Below are positions 33,317 through 42,208 of a stretch of 45,611 nt of DNA, piece after piece; position 1 is the first letter of the stretch, and each line of letters opens with the position of its first letter. Below the pieces are notes generated by a model. That model was not told the origin of the DNA. It saw only the letters and a list, made by a program, of their open reading frames with translations, and did no database searches. This DNA comes from JAFGHJ01 sp964418485 (lineage in GTDB: Bacteria > Hydrothermota > UBA3072): positions 1 to 45,611 of the forward strand of contig CAYQMH010000012.1 in assembly GCA_964418485.1 (NCBI GenBank). Direction: 5' to 3'. Position numbers and translations under genes: made by a program.

Positions 33317-34486
33317 TCATTTTCTGATTTCTTCGAAAAAAGGTGTTCTTTTGGTTTCGACACACTTTGCCGCATAAAGATACATTGCGGCTGACCAACT
33401 CTGCCAGTCCTGTCCCATTGGTTGTCCGTTTTGTGCTTTTATCCACTCATTGAAACCAAATTTCAATCTTTTCCTGCGTGAAAGTTTTATTAATTCGGTT
33501 AAAGTCATAAGTTTAAGTTCCGCAAGTTCGTGCAAGCCTACCGCTACTAAAGCAGCTATGTAGAAGCCGCACGTAAAAGGCCAGATGCCGCCGTTATGAT
33601 ACTCTCCGGGGTTATTATATTTTACGTACCTCGGTATCCAGTCAGGGTTATCGGGATATATAAAGGGGAAAAAATTTGGAGGCAAATCTACTGTTAAAAG
33701 ATGTTGCTCTTGTAACAATTTTGTCTCTTTCTCAACCCAGGAAATAATTGCTTTGGCCCTTCTTACGGAACATATTCCCGAAAGAATCGCAAGGCTGTTA
33801 CCTAAAAGATCAAAGCTTTCACTTCCGTATATTTTATATGACCAGAGCGCATAATATGGTTTATGGTGTAAAATTAAGCCTTCCTGGACTCTTCCTTTTT
33901 TTCTCGGTCCCTTTATAGTAAATTTTTCCATAAGGAATTTCAACATCTCAGCTCTTTTGTGATTGCCAAGAAGTTTCAAATAACTATAAACAACAGTGTT
34001 TACAAAAAGTCCGTAACCCAGGACCCATAGTTCGTCTCTCCAATCGCTTGTAGGCAGTTGCGCAACGATAACTCTATCGCAGGGACTCTGATATTCCATC
34101 CATTTTATTGCTTTTTCTACGGCACCGGCAAGAAAATCCTTTTCGCCGGTAACTTTTCTAAATATTGCAGTTGTCATTAAAAATAACGGAGTGCTGTCAC
34201 TTGCTCCTCTATCTTCCCGATCATTAACAAGAGAGGGTATATGTCCAAGCTTGGTTTGATTCCTTGCAAGTTCTTTTAAGACTTTACGCAAGACTCCAAT
34301 TAATTTTTTGTTTCCCGAAGTTAAAATACCTAAAGAAGATATCATTGAATCACGTGTATAAGCTTCAGGATATCCCCATCTTGCTGTCCTTGGCAATCCG
34401 TTGCAGGGCCCTTTTGCATTTTGAAGTAAAACTTCTATTGCCGCTTCTTTTGCCTGGGTAATTAGCTCTTTATCATAATTACTCAT
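33317..34486 (-). CDS. glycoside hydrolase of the GH63/GH100/debranching (alpha/alpha)6-barrel type
   Basis: A 389-residue cytoplasmic protein. Catalytic-type segments: RWGYPEAYTRDSM (about 35-47), an acidic DWRDELW (about 147-153), NPGEYHNGGIWPF (about 290-302) and GFNEWIKAQNGQPMGQDWQSWS (about 344-365). These resemble neutral invertases, amylo-1,6-glucosidases and mannosyl/glucosylglycerate hydrolases, which share a general acid Asp and a base Glu in these places. Exact substrate unknown. It is the last gene of an operon with a GT4 transferase (1-nt gap) and a PIG-L deacetylase, so its substrate may be the glycoside those enzymes make. Confidence 0.72.
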   Translation of the reverse strand: MSNYDKELITQAKEAAIEVLLQNAKGPCNGLPRTARWGYPEAYTRDSMISSLGILTSGNKKLIGVLRKVLKELARNQTKLGHIPSLVNDREDRGASDSTPLFLMTTAIFRKVTGEKDFLAGAVEKAIKWMEYQSPCDRVIVAQLPTSDWRDELWVLGYGLFVNTVVYSYLKLLGNHKRAEMLKFLMEKFTIKGPRKKGRVQEGLILHHKPYYALWSYKIYGSESFDLLGNSLAILSGICSVRRAKAIISWVEKETKLLQEQHLLTVDLPPNFFPFIYPDNPDWIPRYVKYNNPGEYHNGGIWPFTCGFYIAALVAVGLHELAELKLMTLTELIKLSRRKRLKFGFNEWIKAQNGQPMGQDWQSWSAAMYLYAAKCVETKRTPFFEEIRK

Positions 34487-34487
34487 A

Positions 34488-35630
34488 CTATGAAATCCCT
34501 AGTTTTTCCTTAACTATTTTGAGAAACTTCTTAGTTACAACTTTATAATCAAAAAGTTCAACCATCCTTTTCCTTCCTGCTTCGCCCATCTTGTTTCTTA
34601 ATTCATCGTTTTCCATCAAATCCATCATATAATTAGCAATATCATGAACGCTAGCCCTGAAATCGACCGCTCTGGGTCTTTTAAAAATAACTTTTTGCCC
34701 CTGCTTATTTTCCGGGGGATCTCCGAGATACATTTCTTTGATTCTAATCTCCTGTGCTACTCCGGCAAGGAAAGCATTCTCTCCATGAACCATAGTATCC
34801 AGCATTCCCATCGCTTTGATACCTATAACCGGTTTACAGCAAGACGCGGCTTCTATTTGAGTCATTCCAAAGCCTTCCAGTCGGGAAGGTGCCGCGTATA
34901 TATCGCAAGCATCCAAAAGATACGGCATAAAATTCCTTGAAACCACATTAGAGGCATAGACTACTTTTTTAGAGATACCAAGTTGCGCTGCAAGCTGCAT
35001 ATCAATAAGATTTTGCGCTTCCGTTCGTGGTTGAGGCCAAACTTTGCATACATATTTCCACGGAGGGGCTTTCGGTTCATTAATTGCTAAAGCCTGCATT
35101 ACTTCCTGCGCGCCTTTAGAAGTCGCATCTCCTCCGACAGTCAGAATCATTAATTCTTCCGGTTTTATTCCGAGAGATTTACGAATAGCGACAACTTTAG
35201 GATCGTTTTTCTCTCTCGGTATAAAAGATTCGGTATCGCAGCCTACCGGCAGAACTTTAATATTGTCACCGCTTAACCCATCTCTTTTATAAACTTTTTT
35301 AACCCACTTGGAAGTAACTAAAATAAGAGGCAACGCATCGAGAATTTCCCGGTAGCTTCCTACATAGCCATCTGCAACCAACCATGGAATAGCTGTACAG
35401 CCAAATCTCTGCGGATGAAGTATAAGCTCCGGAGTATGCCCCCAATATCCCACTCCGACAACTATGTCGGGCTTAAACCAGCGGTAATACCATTCTTTTT
35501 CCTGGTACGATTCGAAGTTCACAGGATAAGCTTCTATCCCCATCTCGGTCAAACCTCTGTATAAAAGGGCGCCCTGTGTGGCAAGCCCGCCCGGAGATGC
35601 AGGGTAATCAAACATGACAAGCACTTTCAT
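34488..35630 (-). CDS. GT4-family glycosyltransferase
   Basis: A 380-residue retaining GT-B transferase. The N-terminal Rossmann half has the glycine-rich SPGGLATQGALL (about 12-23) loop. The donor half has VGGDATSKGAQEV (about 163-175) and the E-x7-E motif in EGFGMTQIEAASCCKPVIG (about 255-273). It overlaps the upstream PIG-L gene (ATGA) and is followed by the glycoside hydrolase. The PIG-L/GT4 pairing is reminiscent of mycothiol (MshB/MshA) and bacillithiol synthesis, but the sequence gives no proof of either. Confidence 0.82.
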   Translation of the reverse strand: MKVLVMFDYPASPGGLATQGALLYRGLTEMGIEAYPVNFESYQEKEWYYRWFKPDIVVGVGYWGHTPELILHPQRFGCTAIPWLVADGYVGSYREILDALPLILVTSKWVKKVYKRDGLSGDNIKVLPVGCDTESFIPREKNDPKVVAIRKSLGIKPEELMILTVGGDATSKGAQEVMQALAINEPKAPPWKYVCKVWPQPRTEAQNLIDMQLAAQLGISKKVVYASNVVSRNFMPYLLDACDIYAAPSRLEGFGMTQIEAASCCKPVIGIKAMGMLDTMVHGENAFLAGVAQEIRIKEMYLGDPPENKQGQKVIFKRPRAVDFRASVHDIANYMMDLMENDELRNKMGEAGRKRMVELFDYKVVTKKFLKIVKEKLGIS

Positions 35631-36280
35631 AATTTTTCACTCCTTGATATAATTTTTTTCCTGATTTCATTTACCGATCTGAAGCGCCAGAAAGATTCAG
35701 CTTTTGGTGTCGTTTTTGCTTCCCAGCTTTCATAGGGAAAACCATATATATCCGTAATGATTTTTAACTTTTTATTCCAGATTTTCTCCGGAAGCTTTAT
35801 AAAAATATCTGCGCTATCGATTGCACGGGGATAATATTTTTTTTCGCCATTCTTATATGCAAACATCCACAATTCGTTCGCAATTAATTTTCCTTTTTCC
35901 ATTAAAGATAATACCGCGTTACCTGTCTCCTCATGTCGTCTATGTTTTGTATACTCGCCTTTAATGCTGTGAGTGATAATAAGATCATATTCTTTTTTTC
36001 TGAGAAGAGATAGAATAACTTGCTCAACCTGGCTAGATTCAAGGGGTATTTGTTCAACCTCATCATCAAGATCCCCGATATTTCCAATAGCATTAAGCTC
36101 TTTAAGAACCCTGAAGAACTTTGGATTTCGATCCTCATCGCTCTTTCTGCACAGGGAAATTATTTCCCAGTTTACTTCGGGATTAATAAGAACAGTCCCT
36201 CCCGCCCAGAGGGTTTCGTCATCGGGATGAGCCACAATTAACGCACAATTCTTAAAATTCCGCATTTCCCTTAATTCCAC
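35627..36280 (-). CDS. PIG-L family N-deacetylase
   Basis: Zinc-dependent de-N-acetylase acting on GlcNAc-type substrates. The metal motif AHPDDETLWAGG (about 18-29) is clear. A second conserved stretch, ITHSIKGEYTKHRRHEETG (about 103-121), provides the later histidines of the site. The 217-residue length fits the family. First gene of the PIG-L/GT4/GH operon with its own promoter. Possible substrates include GlcNAc-inositol, GlcNAc-malate or a polysaccharide; an inositol-phosphate synthase elsewhere in the window makes the first thinkable. Confidence 0.86.
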   Translation of the reverse strand: MELREMRNFKNCALIVAHPDDETLWAGGTVLINPEVNWEIISLCRKSDEDRNPKFFRVLKELNAIGNIGDLDDEVEQIPLESSQVEQVILSLLRKKEYDLIITHSIKGEYTKHRRHEETGNAVLSLMEKGKLIANELWMFAYKNGEKKYYPRAIDSADIFIKLPEKIWNKKLKIITDIYGFPYESWEAKTTPKAESFWRFRSVNEIRKKIISRSEKL

Positions 36281-36319
36281 TTATTACAATTAAAAAGAAT
36301 AAAAAACAGCCATATTAGG

Positions 36320-36348
36320 CAAGATACGTTTAGTTATATTTACTGTCA
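36320..36348 (-). promoter_or_regulatory. promoter TTGACA-N17-TATCTT upstream of the PIG-L gene
   Basis: A consensus -35 (complement of 36343-36348) with a weaker -10 (complement of 36320-36325) at 17 bp. A D-type 'atcagtgttaatttgtgt' word lies just beyond, at about 36369-36386. Confidence 0.5.
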
Positions 36349-36400
36349 AGTAGAAGAGTCCATTTTGATCAGTGTTAATTTGTGTAATGTGCAGTTTATT

Positions 36401-37804
36401 TTATTTCCTTTCGCTTGTAAGCAAGCTTACTGCTGCGACCGCGATTGTAGCAAGAGCGAATGATGCTAATCTAACAGTAATGAAGTTATTTAGAGTTTCT
36501 ATGTTTGCCCATATTATTGTGCTTACTGCACCTGTTATCATTCCTGCTATAACGCCATATTTTGTCGTTTTTTTCCATTTTAAAGAGAAAAGAAGAGCAG
36601 GTCCGAACGAAGCCCCCAGTCCGCTCCACGCGTAGGAAACCATCGAATATATAAGTCTTTGTGATTTGATGGCGAGAGCAAAAGCGGATGCTCCTACAAG
36701 TAAAGTGATTATTCTTGAAGCCATTAGTTGTGTTTTCTCAGAAATTTTTTTTCTAAATGTGTTATGATATACATCTTCAGATAGGGCGGAAGAGGCAACA
36801 AGAAGTTGAGAATCGGCAGTCGACATCATGGCGGCGATTGCACCTGAAATTAAAATACCGGCAAGCCATAGCGGAAGAAGGGTTGTTGCGAGGTGGGGCA
36901 TAAGATATTCTGGGTCAGGTAATGCCCTTGTTGGTAGAATCCCTCTTCCGACTACCCCTATAAGAAATGCTCCAAAGAAAGCAGGTATACTCCATACGAT
37001 TGCAATATTCCTGCTTATACGTATTTTTTCAGGGTCTTTTATTGACATATATCTTACGATGGTATGAGGTTGGCCGAAATATCCGAGTCCCCAGCTTAAG
37101 CCTCCGATTACTCCTGCAACAGCAGGCCAACCTTTTAAATTTCCGAAAAGCGATGAAAATGTGAAATTAATGTTATGTCCTCCTTTTAAGATTGTTAAAA
37201 AGCCCACTATCGGAAGCGCTACGAGAGTAATAATCATCAATATTGCCTGCAGGAAATCTGTCCAGGCTACGGCAAAAAATCCTCCCAGTAGTGTATAAAA
37301 TATGATAACCAGTGCTCCTATTGCTATGCCTGTTAAATGAGGTATTCCAAAAGTAGTGTGAAGTGTTTTTCCGGCTCCGTTAAACTGTGCCGATACATAT
37401 AATGAATAGAAAAATATAATAATGAATGTTGCTATTATTTCGATTATTTTGTTTTCCATACCAAAATTTCTTGAGAAAAATTCGGGGAGTGTTAGGGCGT
37501 TGTATTGCTCTGTTTTTACCCGTAAGTCTTTTGCGATTATAAACCATGCGGCAATGATTCCAGCCACACATCCGATAGCAGTCCAGATTTCTATAAGCCC
37601 TGCGGTTAATACTGCGCCGGGTAAGCCTAAAAGAAGCCATGATGATTCGCCTGATGCTCGCTCCGAAAATGCCGCAACAACGGGATTTAATCTTCTTCCC
37701 GCGATAATAAAATCTTCCTGGGTTTTTGTGAGACGGTAAGTCCATATCCCAATTCCTAAAATAACGATAAGATAAATAAAGAAACCTATTAAAATCGGAT
37801 CCAT
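36401..37804 (-). CDS. sodium:solute symporter, PutP-like (SSS family)
   Basis: Inner-membrane sodium-coupled importer of 467 residues with about 13 spans. The opening FIIAGRRLNPVVAAFSERASGESSW (about 32-56) is the sodium/proline symporter signature, and GYFGQPHTIVRYMSIKDP (about 240-257) is the SSS motif typical of PutP. Proline is the most likely substrate; other amino acids are possible. It has a separate promoter facing away from the tldD promoter. Confidence 0.88.
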   Translation of the reverse strand: MDPILIGFFIYLIVILGIGIWTYRLTKTQEDFIIAGRRLNPVVAAFSERASGESSWLLLGLPGAVLTAGLIEIWTAIGCVAGIIAAWFIIAKDLRVKTEQYNALTLPEFFSRNFGMENKIIEIIATFIIIFFYSLYVSAQFNGAGKTLHTTFGIPHLTGIAIGALVIIFYTLLGGFFAVAWTDFLQAILMIITLVALPIVGFLTILKGGHNINFTFSSLFGNLKGWPAVAGVIGGLSWGLGYFGQPHTIVRYMSIKDPEKIRISRNIAIVWSIPAFFGAFLIGVVGRGILPTRALPDPEYLMPHLATTLLPLWLAGILISGAIAAMMSTADSQLLVASSALSEDVYHNTFRKKISEKTQLMASRIITLLVGASAFALAIKSQRLIYSMVSYAWSGLGASFGPALLFSLKWKKTTKYGVIAGMITGAVSTIIWANIETLNNFITVRLASFALATIAVAAVSLLTSERK

Positions 37805-37827
37805 TAATACCTCCTTAATTTTTTAAA

Positions 37828-37855
37828 ATATTAGCTTATGTAGATTCCGTGTCAA
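37828..37855 (-). promoter_or_regulatory. symporter promoter TTGACA-N16-TAATAT
   Basis: The -35 (complement of 37850-37855) and TAATAT (complement of 37828-37833) are 16 bp apart. Its -35 is only 14 bp from the -35 of the divergent tldD promoter, so the two may share control. Confidence 0.7.
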
Positions 37856-37869
37856 GGGTTCTTTAGTCA

Positions 37870-37897
37870 TTGACATTTAAAGTCGCGTATATATTTT
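37870..37897 (+). promoter_or_regulatory. tldD promoter TTGACA-N16-TATTTT
   Basis: A consensus -35 at 37870-37875; TATTTT at 37892-37897 (16 bp) or TATATT at 37890-37895 (14 bp) could serve as -10. Back to back with the symporter promoter. Confidence 0.5.
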
Positions 37898-37914
37898 TTA
37901 TAAAGTAAGAGGAT

Positions 37915-39285
37915 ATGATGTTTGATGATTTAAAAACTATTATGTCGAAAATCGATGCGGATTACGCGGATATCCGTTATGAAATAAAAAAAGAGATTCG
38001 CATAGTTTTTAACGGAAAGGAGCTAACCGCTGTTACTTCCAATTCTACGGACGGTTATGTTTTGAGGGTTTTGAAAAACGGCGGTTTATCTTCTGTTGCT
38101 TTTACTAAAAAGAAAGATGCCGATAATGCAGTTCAGAGTGCGATCCGAAATGCTTTGCTTATTTCGAAGAATATTAAGGAACCTGTAAGATTTGCTGAAG
38201 CCGAAGTCGTAAAGGATACATTTAAACCCGAACTTAATGAAGATCCCCGGGATATTTCTATTGAAGAAAAAATCGATTTAACGAGAAAATATAATGATAT
38301 TCCCTTAAAGCACGAAAAAATTGTTACTACGAATTTAGCATATAGTGAATTAGTAAGGGAAAGATACTTTTTTAATACAGAAGGAACTGAAATTAGAGAA
38401 GACTTGGTAACCAATGGTATAAGAGGCAGTATCTCTTCAAGTGATGGTAATATTTTTCAGAGTGTTGGTATTGGATTTGGCGGAAGCAACGGATTTTATA
38501 CAGTAAGAAATCAGGAAGAAAAGCTCGAAAGGGAAACTTCGATAGTTCTGGATCTTCTGAATGCGAAACCCGTTGAAGGTGGAATTTATAATGTTATTTT
38601 AAATTCAGAGTTAGCTGGTGTCTTTACCCATGAAGCTTTTGGACATTTTTCTGAAGCTGACCTTATTGAAGATAACCCTACTATGAGAGATAAGATGAAG
38701 ATTGGGGCGAAGTTGGGAAGTGATATATTGAATATTATTGATGATGCTACAATGCCAGATCAATTAGGTTTTTATAAATACGATGACGAAGGAGTCAGAG
38801 TTCGTCCAACACAGCTTATGAAAAACGGAGTTTTGGTTGGCAGGTTGCATTCAAGGAGGACAGCTGAGGCTTTTGACGAATCTGTTAGTGGTCATTGTAT
38901 TGCTGAAGATTATCGATATGCTCCGATAATAAGAATGGGCAATATATTTATAGAACCGGGTAAAAAGACTTTTGATCAACTGATTTCCGAGTTGGGAGAA
39001 GGATTATACTTGCTTGGTTTAAATGGAGGAGAGACGAGCGGACAGAGCTTTACATTTGGGGCTAAATATGGTTATCTGATAAAGAATAGGAAGTTGGGAG
39101 CAATGATTCGTGATATTAATATTTCCGGTGATCTGTATCGTACACTTGAAAACATATCTGCAGTCGGAAATGATCTGGAACTTTTTAAATTCGGTGGTGC
39201 GTGTGGGAAAGGTCAGGCGAATATACGCTCATGTCATGGCGCGCCTCATATTTTAATAAAAAATGTTGTAGTTGGTGGTAAATAA
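37915..39285 (+). CDS. tldD: TldD metalloprotease subunit
   Basis: Active subunit of the TldD/TldE protease, which trims peptides such as modified-peptide leaders and antitoxins inside a heterodimer. The zinc motif H-E-x3-H is seen as THEAFGHFSEAD (about residues 240-251). The C-terminal SCHGAPHILIKNVVVGG is typical. Length 456 residues. ATG at 37915 and ATG at 37918 both fit; AAGAGG (37907-37912) is better spaced for the second. The stop overlaps the tldE start (TAATG). Confidence 0.94.
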   Translation: MMFDDLKTIMSKIDADYADIRYEIKKEIRIVFNGKELTAVTSNSTDGYVLRVLKNGGLSSVAFTKKKDADNAVQSAIRNALLISKNIKEPVRFAEAEVVKDTFKPELNEDPRDISIEEKIDLTRKYNDIPLKHEKIVTTNLAYSELVRERYFFNTEGTEIREDLVTNGIRGSISSSDGNIFQSVGIGFGGSNGFYTVRNQEEKLERETSIVLDLLNAKPVEGGIYNVILNSELAGVFTHEAFGHFSEADLIEDNPTMRDKMKIGAKLGSDILNIIDDATMPDQLGFYKYDDEGVRVRPTQLMKNGVLVGRLHSRRTAEAFDESVSGHCIAEDYRYAPIIRMGNIFIEPGKKTFDQLISELGEGLYLLGLNGGETSGQSFTFGAKYGYLIKNRKLGAMIRDINISGDLYRTLENISAVGNDLELFKFGGACGKGQANIRSCHGAPHILIKNVVVGGK

Positions 39286-40595
39286 TGGAAGAAATGTTGA
39301 AAGTCGCTATAGATAAAAGCGATAAAGCTGAATTGTATTACCTGGAAGAAAAGACCGATTCAATAACGTTTGAGAATTCAAGACTAAAGGACATAGATTC
39401 CAAAATACAATCCGGTATTAGTTGTAGAATACAAAAAGATGGGCAAATGGGATTCGCATATACAAAGAATCTATACGATGGTGCCGAACTAATGAAAAAC
39501 GCTTTGGATTCTCTTTCCGGAGGAGTACAGGCCTCATTTGATTTCCCCTTTACCCGAAAATTAACTGAACTTAAATCTTATGATTCGTCTATCGAGGATA
39601 TTTCTACTGATGATATAGTAGAAGAGGGGACAAGGATTAGGGATATTTTCTCTCATCAGACCAAGGGTCAGATTAATTTATATGCTGGTATTAATAAGAG
39701 TGGTCTTAGAATTGTGAATAGTTATGGTACAGATTTAAAAGCAAAATTTTCCACCTACTCGGTTAATCTGGAAATATTATATCCTGCTTCCCACTCATTT
39801 ATAGAGAGGACTTTAACCAGTAAAGAATTTAAAGAGGCTGACGATGCATATTTGAATTATATTTTAGATATGTACAATCAATCTTTAAAAGAAGTGAAGG
39901 TTAAAAAGGGAAGAATGAAAGTTTTGTTTTTGCCGGAGGTAATGTATGTGCTAATGTGGAGATTGTTAAGGGCGGCAAATAGTAAAAGTATTTATAATAA
40001 AGAGTCTCCTATTTCGGAAAAAATAGGGGAGAAGATATTCGATTCGAAACTAACAATCTACGATGATCCTCTTAACGATAAAATGCCGCTTGCTCGAAGT
40101 TTTGACGACGAAGGTATTCCCTGTCAATACCTTAGTATGATTGAGGATGGGGTGTTAAAAAACTTCTATTACGATCTTTATTATGCTGAAAAAATGGGGG
40201 CCCGGTCTACCGGACACGGATTTAAAAAAATTTCTGTGTGGGGTGGTGGGGAGACCGTTTCTATGAGGCCCGTTCCCGCACTTGAACATCTGTATGTAAA
40301 AACGGGGGATAAGAGTTTTAACGAGATTTTATCTTTGATGGACAGAGGAGTGATAATTGCCGGCGCTCTTGGAGCGCACAGTGGTAATATACCAAATGGT
40401 GATTTTTCCATAGGCGTTGCTCCGGGTATATATGTGGAAAACGGCGATATAGTGGGTCACATCAAAGATGCTATGATTTCCGGTAATATTTATGATACAA
40501 TGAAAAACGTCATCGCTATTGAAGATACTTATTATCCTGCTTTTATGGGTTCGTTTCCCGCAATATTATTTGATGATGTTTCTGTAACTATTTAA
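39285..40595 (+). CDS. tldE: TldE/PmbA protease subunit
   Basis: Partner of TldD, belonging to the same fold but lacking the zinc HExxxH. The late motifs SGNIPNGDFSIGVAPGIYVENGD (about 365-387) and GNIYDTMKNVIAI (about 405-417) mark the family. Length 436 residues. It is translationally coupled to tldD, which fits the obligate heterodimer. Confidence 0.92.
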   Translation: MEEMLKVAIDKSDKAELYYLEEKTDSITFENSRLKDIDSKIQSGISCRIQKDGQMGFAYTKNLYDGAELMKNALDSLSGGVQASFDFPFTRKLTELKSYDSSIEDISTDDIVEEGTRIRDIFSHQTKGQINLYAGINKSGLRIVNSYGTDLKAKFSTYSVNLEILYPASHSFIERTLTSKEFKEADDAYLNYILDMYNQSLKEVKVKKGRMKVLFLPEVMYVLMWRLLRAANSKSIYNKESPISEKIGEKIFDSKLTIYDDPLNDKMPLARSFDDEGIPCQYLSMIEDGVLKNFYYDLYYAEKMGARSTGHGFKKISVWGGGETVSMRPVPALEHLYVKTGDKSFNEILSLMDRGVIIAGALGAHSGNIPNGDFSIGVAPGIYVENGDIVGHIKDAMISGNIYDTMKNVIAIEDTYYPAFMGSFPAILFDDVSVTI

Positions 40596-40611
40596 AATTA
40601 AGGAGGGATAA

Positions 40612-41934
40612 ATGGATTTTTTTAAACTTAAAGAACACAATACTTCAGTAAAAACTGAAGGTATTGCAGGTGTTACAACATTTATGACTATGGCATATAT
40701 AATATTTTTCCAGCCTATGGTTCTTTCTCAAGCGGGCATGGACTTCGGCGCTGTTATGATGGCAACGATAGTTTCTTCCGTTATTGCTATGCTTATTATG
40801 GGTCTTTACGCCAATTATCCTATAGCGCTTGCTCCGGGGATGGGAGAAAATTTTTTCTTTGCTTTTACCATTATCATTAGCATGGGAGTCATCTGGGAAA
40901 AAGCGCTTGGAATCGTTTTTATTTCCGGTTTCCTGTTCGTAATATTGACGATTTTTAAAGTCAGGGAATTGGTTGTTAATACGGTTCCAGAAAGTTTAAA
41001 GAAATCAATTGCCGCGGGCATAGGGATTTTTATCACATTTATAGGACTTCAATGGGCTGGAGTTATTGAAGATAGTCCGGGGACGTTAGTTACTCTTGGT
41101 AAGCTAAATACCAATTACACGCTACTGTTTTTTATCGGACTTATTGTTATATTTTTCTTATATGCGAGAAAAATAAAAGGCGCAATTCTGTGGGGGATAA
41201 TTATTACTGCAATTGTGGGTATTCCCATGGGTATAGTTAAATTTGGAGGGATAGTCTCCAAACCTCCTTCCTTAGCTCCGACGTTTTTCAAACTTGACAT
41301 ATTAGGAGCTTTTCACTGGGAATACATTGTCCCTATTCTGGTTCTTTTCCTGCTGGATTTTTTCGATACAGTGGGAACTTTGATAGGAGTTAGCTCACAT
41401 GCTGATTTGCTCGATAAGGAGGGCAATTTACCGAGGGCAGGTAGAGCTTTGATGGCTGACGCGATAGGTACAGTTGCCGGAAGTCTGTTTGGCACTTCTA
41501 CAGTCACGAGCTATATCGAAAGTGCAACAGGTGTAAGCGAAGGAGGGAGAACCGGTCTGTCAAATGTTTTTACATCTGCCTGTTTCTTGCTGGCGATATT
41601 TTTCTATCCGCTTGTAAAAGCAATTGGCGGAGGCTATCAGGTTGGCAGTAGTATTTTTTATCCTGTTACCGCGCCTGCACTGGTTCTTGTCGGTGCTCTC
41701 ATGATTAAAAGTGTTGCAAAGATAAAATGGGATGATGTGACCGAAGCAATCCCTGCATTTTTGGTTTTGATCGGTATTCCGTTGACCTATAATATATCTC
41801 ACGGTATGGCACTCGGATTTGTTTCTTACCCTATTATGAAGCTTTTTTCCGGTCGGTTTAAAGAGATTCACCCGATTATGTGGATTCTTGCAGCTGTTTT
41901 TGCAGTAAGTCTTGTTTTGACGACGAGATACTAA
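40612..41934 (+). CDS. AzgA-like purine permease (NCS2 family)
   Basis: Membrane transporter for adenine, guanine or hypoxanthine by proton symport. The 440 residues have 12-14 spans. AzgA/GhxP-type signatures: EGIAGVTTFMTMAYIIFFQP (about 17-36), ALAPGMGENFFFAF (about 72-85), LLDFFDTVGTLIGVS (about 244-258) and GTSTVTSYIESATGVSEGGRTGL (about 294-316). SD AAGGAGGG. It starts 16 nt after tldE and may be cotranscribed with it. A 6-bp hairpin AGCGGC/GCCGCT follows the stop (41935-41949) but has no U tract. Confidence 0.9.
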   Translation: MDFFKLKEHNTSVKTEGIAGVTTFMTMAYIIFFQPMVLSQAGMDFGAVMMATIVSSVIAMLIMGLYANYPIALAPGMGENFFFAFTIIISMGVIWEKALGIVFISGFLFVILTIFKVRELVVNTVPESLKKSIAAGIGIFITFIGLQWAGVIEDSPGTLVTLGKLNTNYTLLFFIGLIVIFFLYARKIKGAILWGIIITAIVGIPMGIVKFGGIVSKPPSLAPTFFKLDILGAFHWEYIVPILVLFLLDFFDTVGTLIGVSSHADLLDKEGNLPRAGRALMADAIGTVAGSLFGTSTVTSYIESATGVSEGGRTGLSNVFTSACFLLAIFFYPLVKAIGGGYQVGSSIFYPVTAPALVLVGALMIKSVAKIKWDDVTEAIPAFLVLIGIPLTYNISHGMALGFVSYPIMKLFSGRFKEIHPIMWILAAVFAVSLVLTTRY

Positions 41935-41949
41935 AGCGGCAGAGCCGCT
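41935..41949 (+). other. short GC hairpin after the permease gene
   Basis: AGCGGC-AGA-GCCGCT directly after the stop codon. It is too short, and lacks the U tract needed, to be a confident terminator. Confidence 0.35.
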
Positions 41950-42208
41950 ATAATGCAAAAATTAAATATTAAAATGTAAAATTACAAATCAAAGTTCAAA
42001 AATAAATTAAAAAAAACAAAGGAACAACGGATCACACGAATAACACAAATATTTTTTTAGTTTTTACGGTTGGGGGAAGGAATGATTTTGCATTTTTATT
42101 TGTCATTTTGATTTTTAAATTTTGCTATTTAATTTTAGATGATTGGTGAAATAAGATGTTTTTTACAAAGAAAAGAAAAGTTACGTGGTAGTGCTACGGG
42201 GTTCAGGC
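41950..42208. repeat. word-repeat array between permease and thyX
   Basis: No gene. It contains 'ataatgcaaaaattaaatat' words, ATCACACGAATAACACAAAT (42031-42050), a G-rich core GGTTGGGGGAAGG (about 42068-42080) and a T-rich 'tttgcatttttatttgtcat' word (42088-42107). Confidence 0.6.

Noticed and set aside
33124..33375. An 83-codon (-) strand gene
   Set aside because: It overlaps the end of the glycoside-hydrolase gene and is better explained as a frameshifted MarC-type remnant.
33317..36280. Assignment of PIG-L and GT4 as mycothiol MshB/MshA
   Set aside because: No ligase or acetyltransferase (MshC/MshD) is present nearby and the GT4 N-terminus does not show a recognisable MshA pattern.
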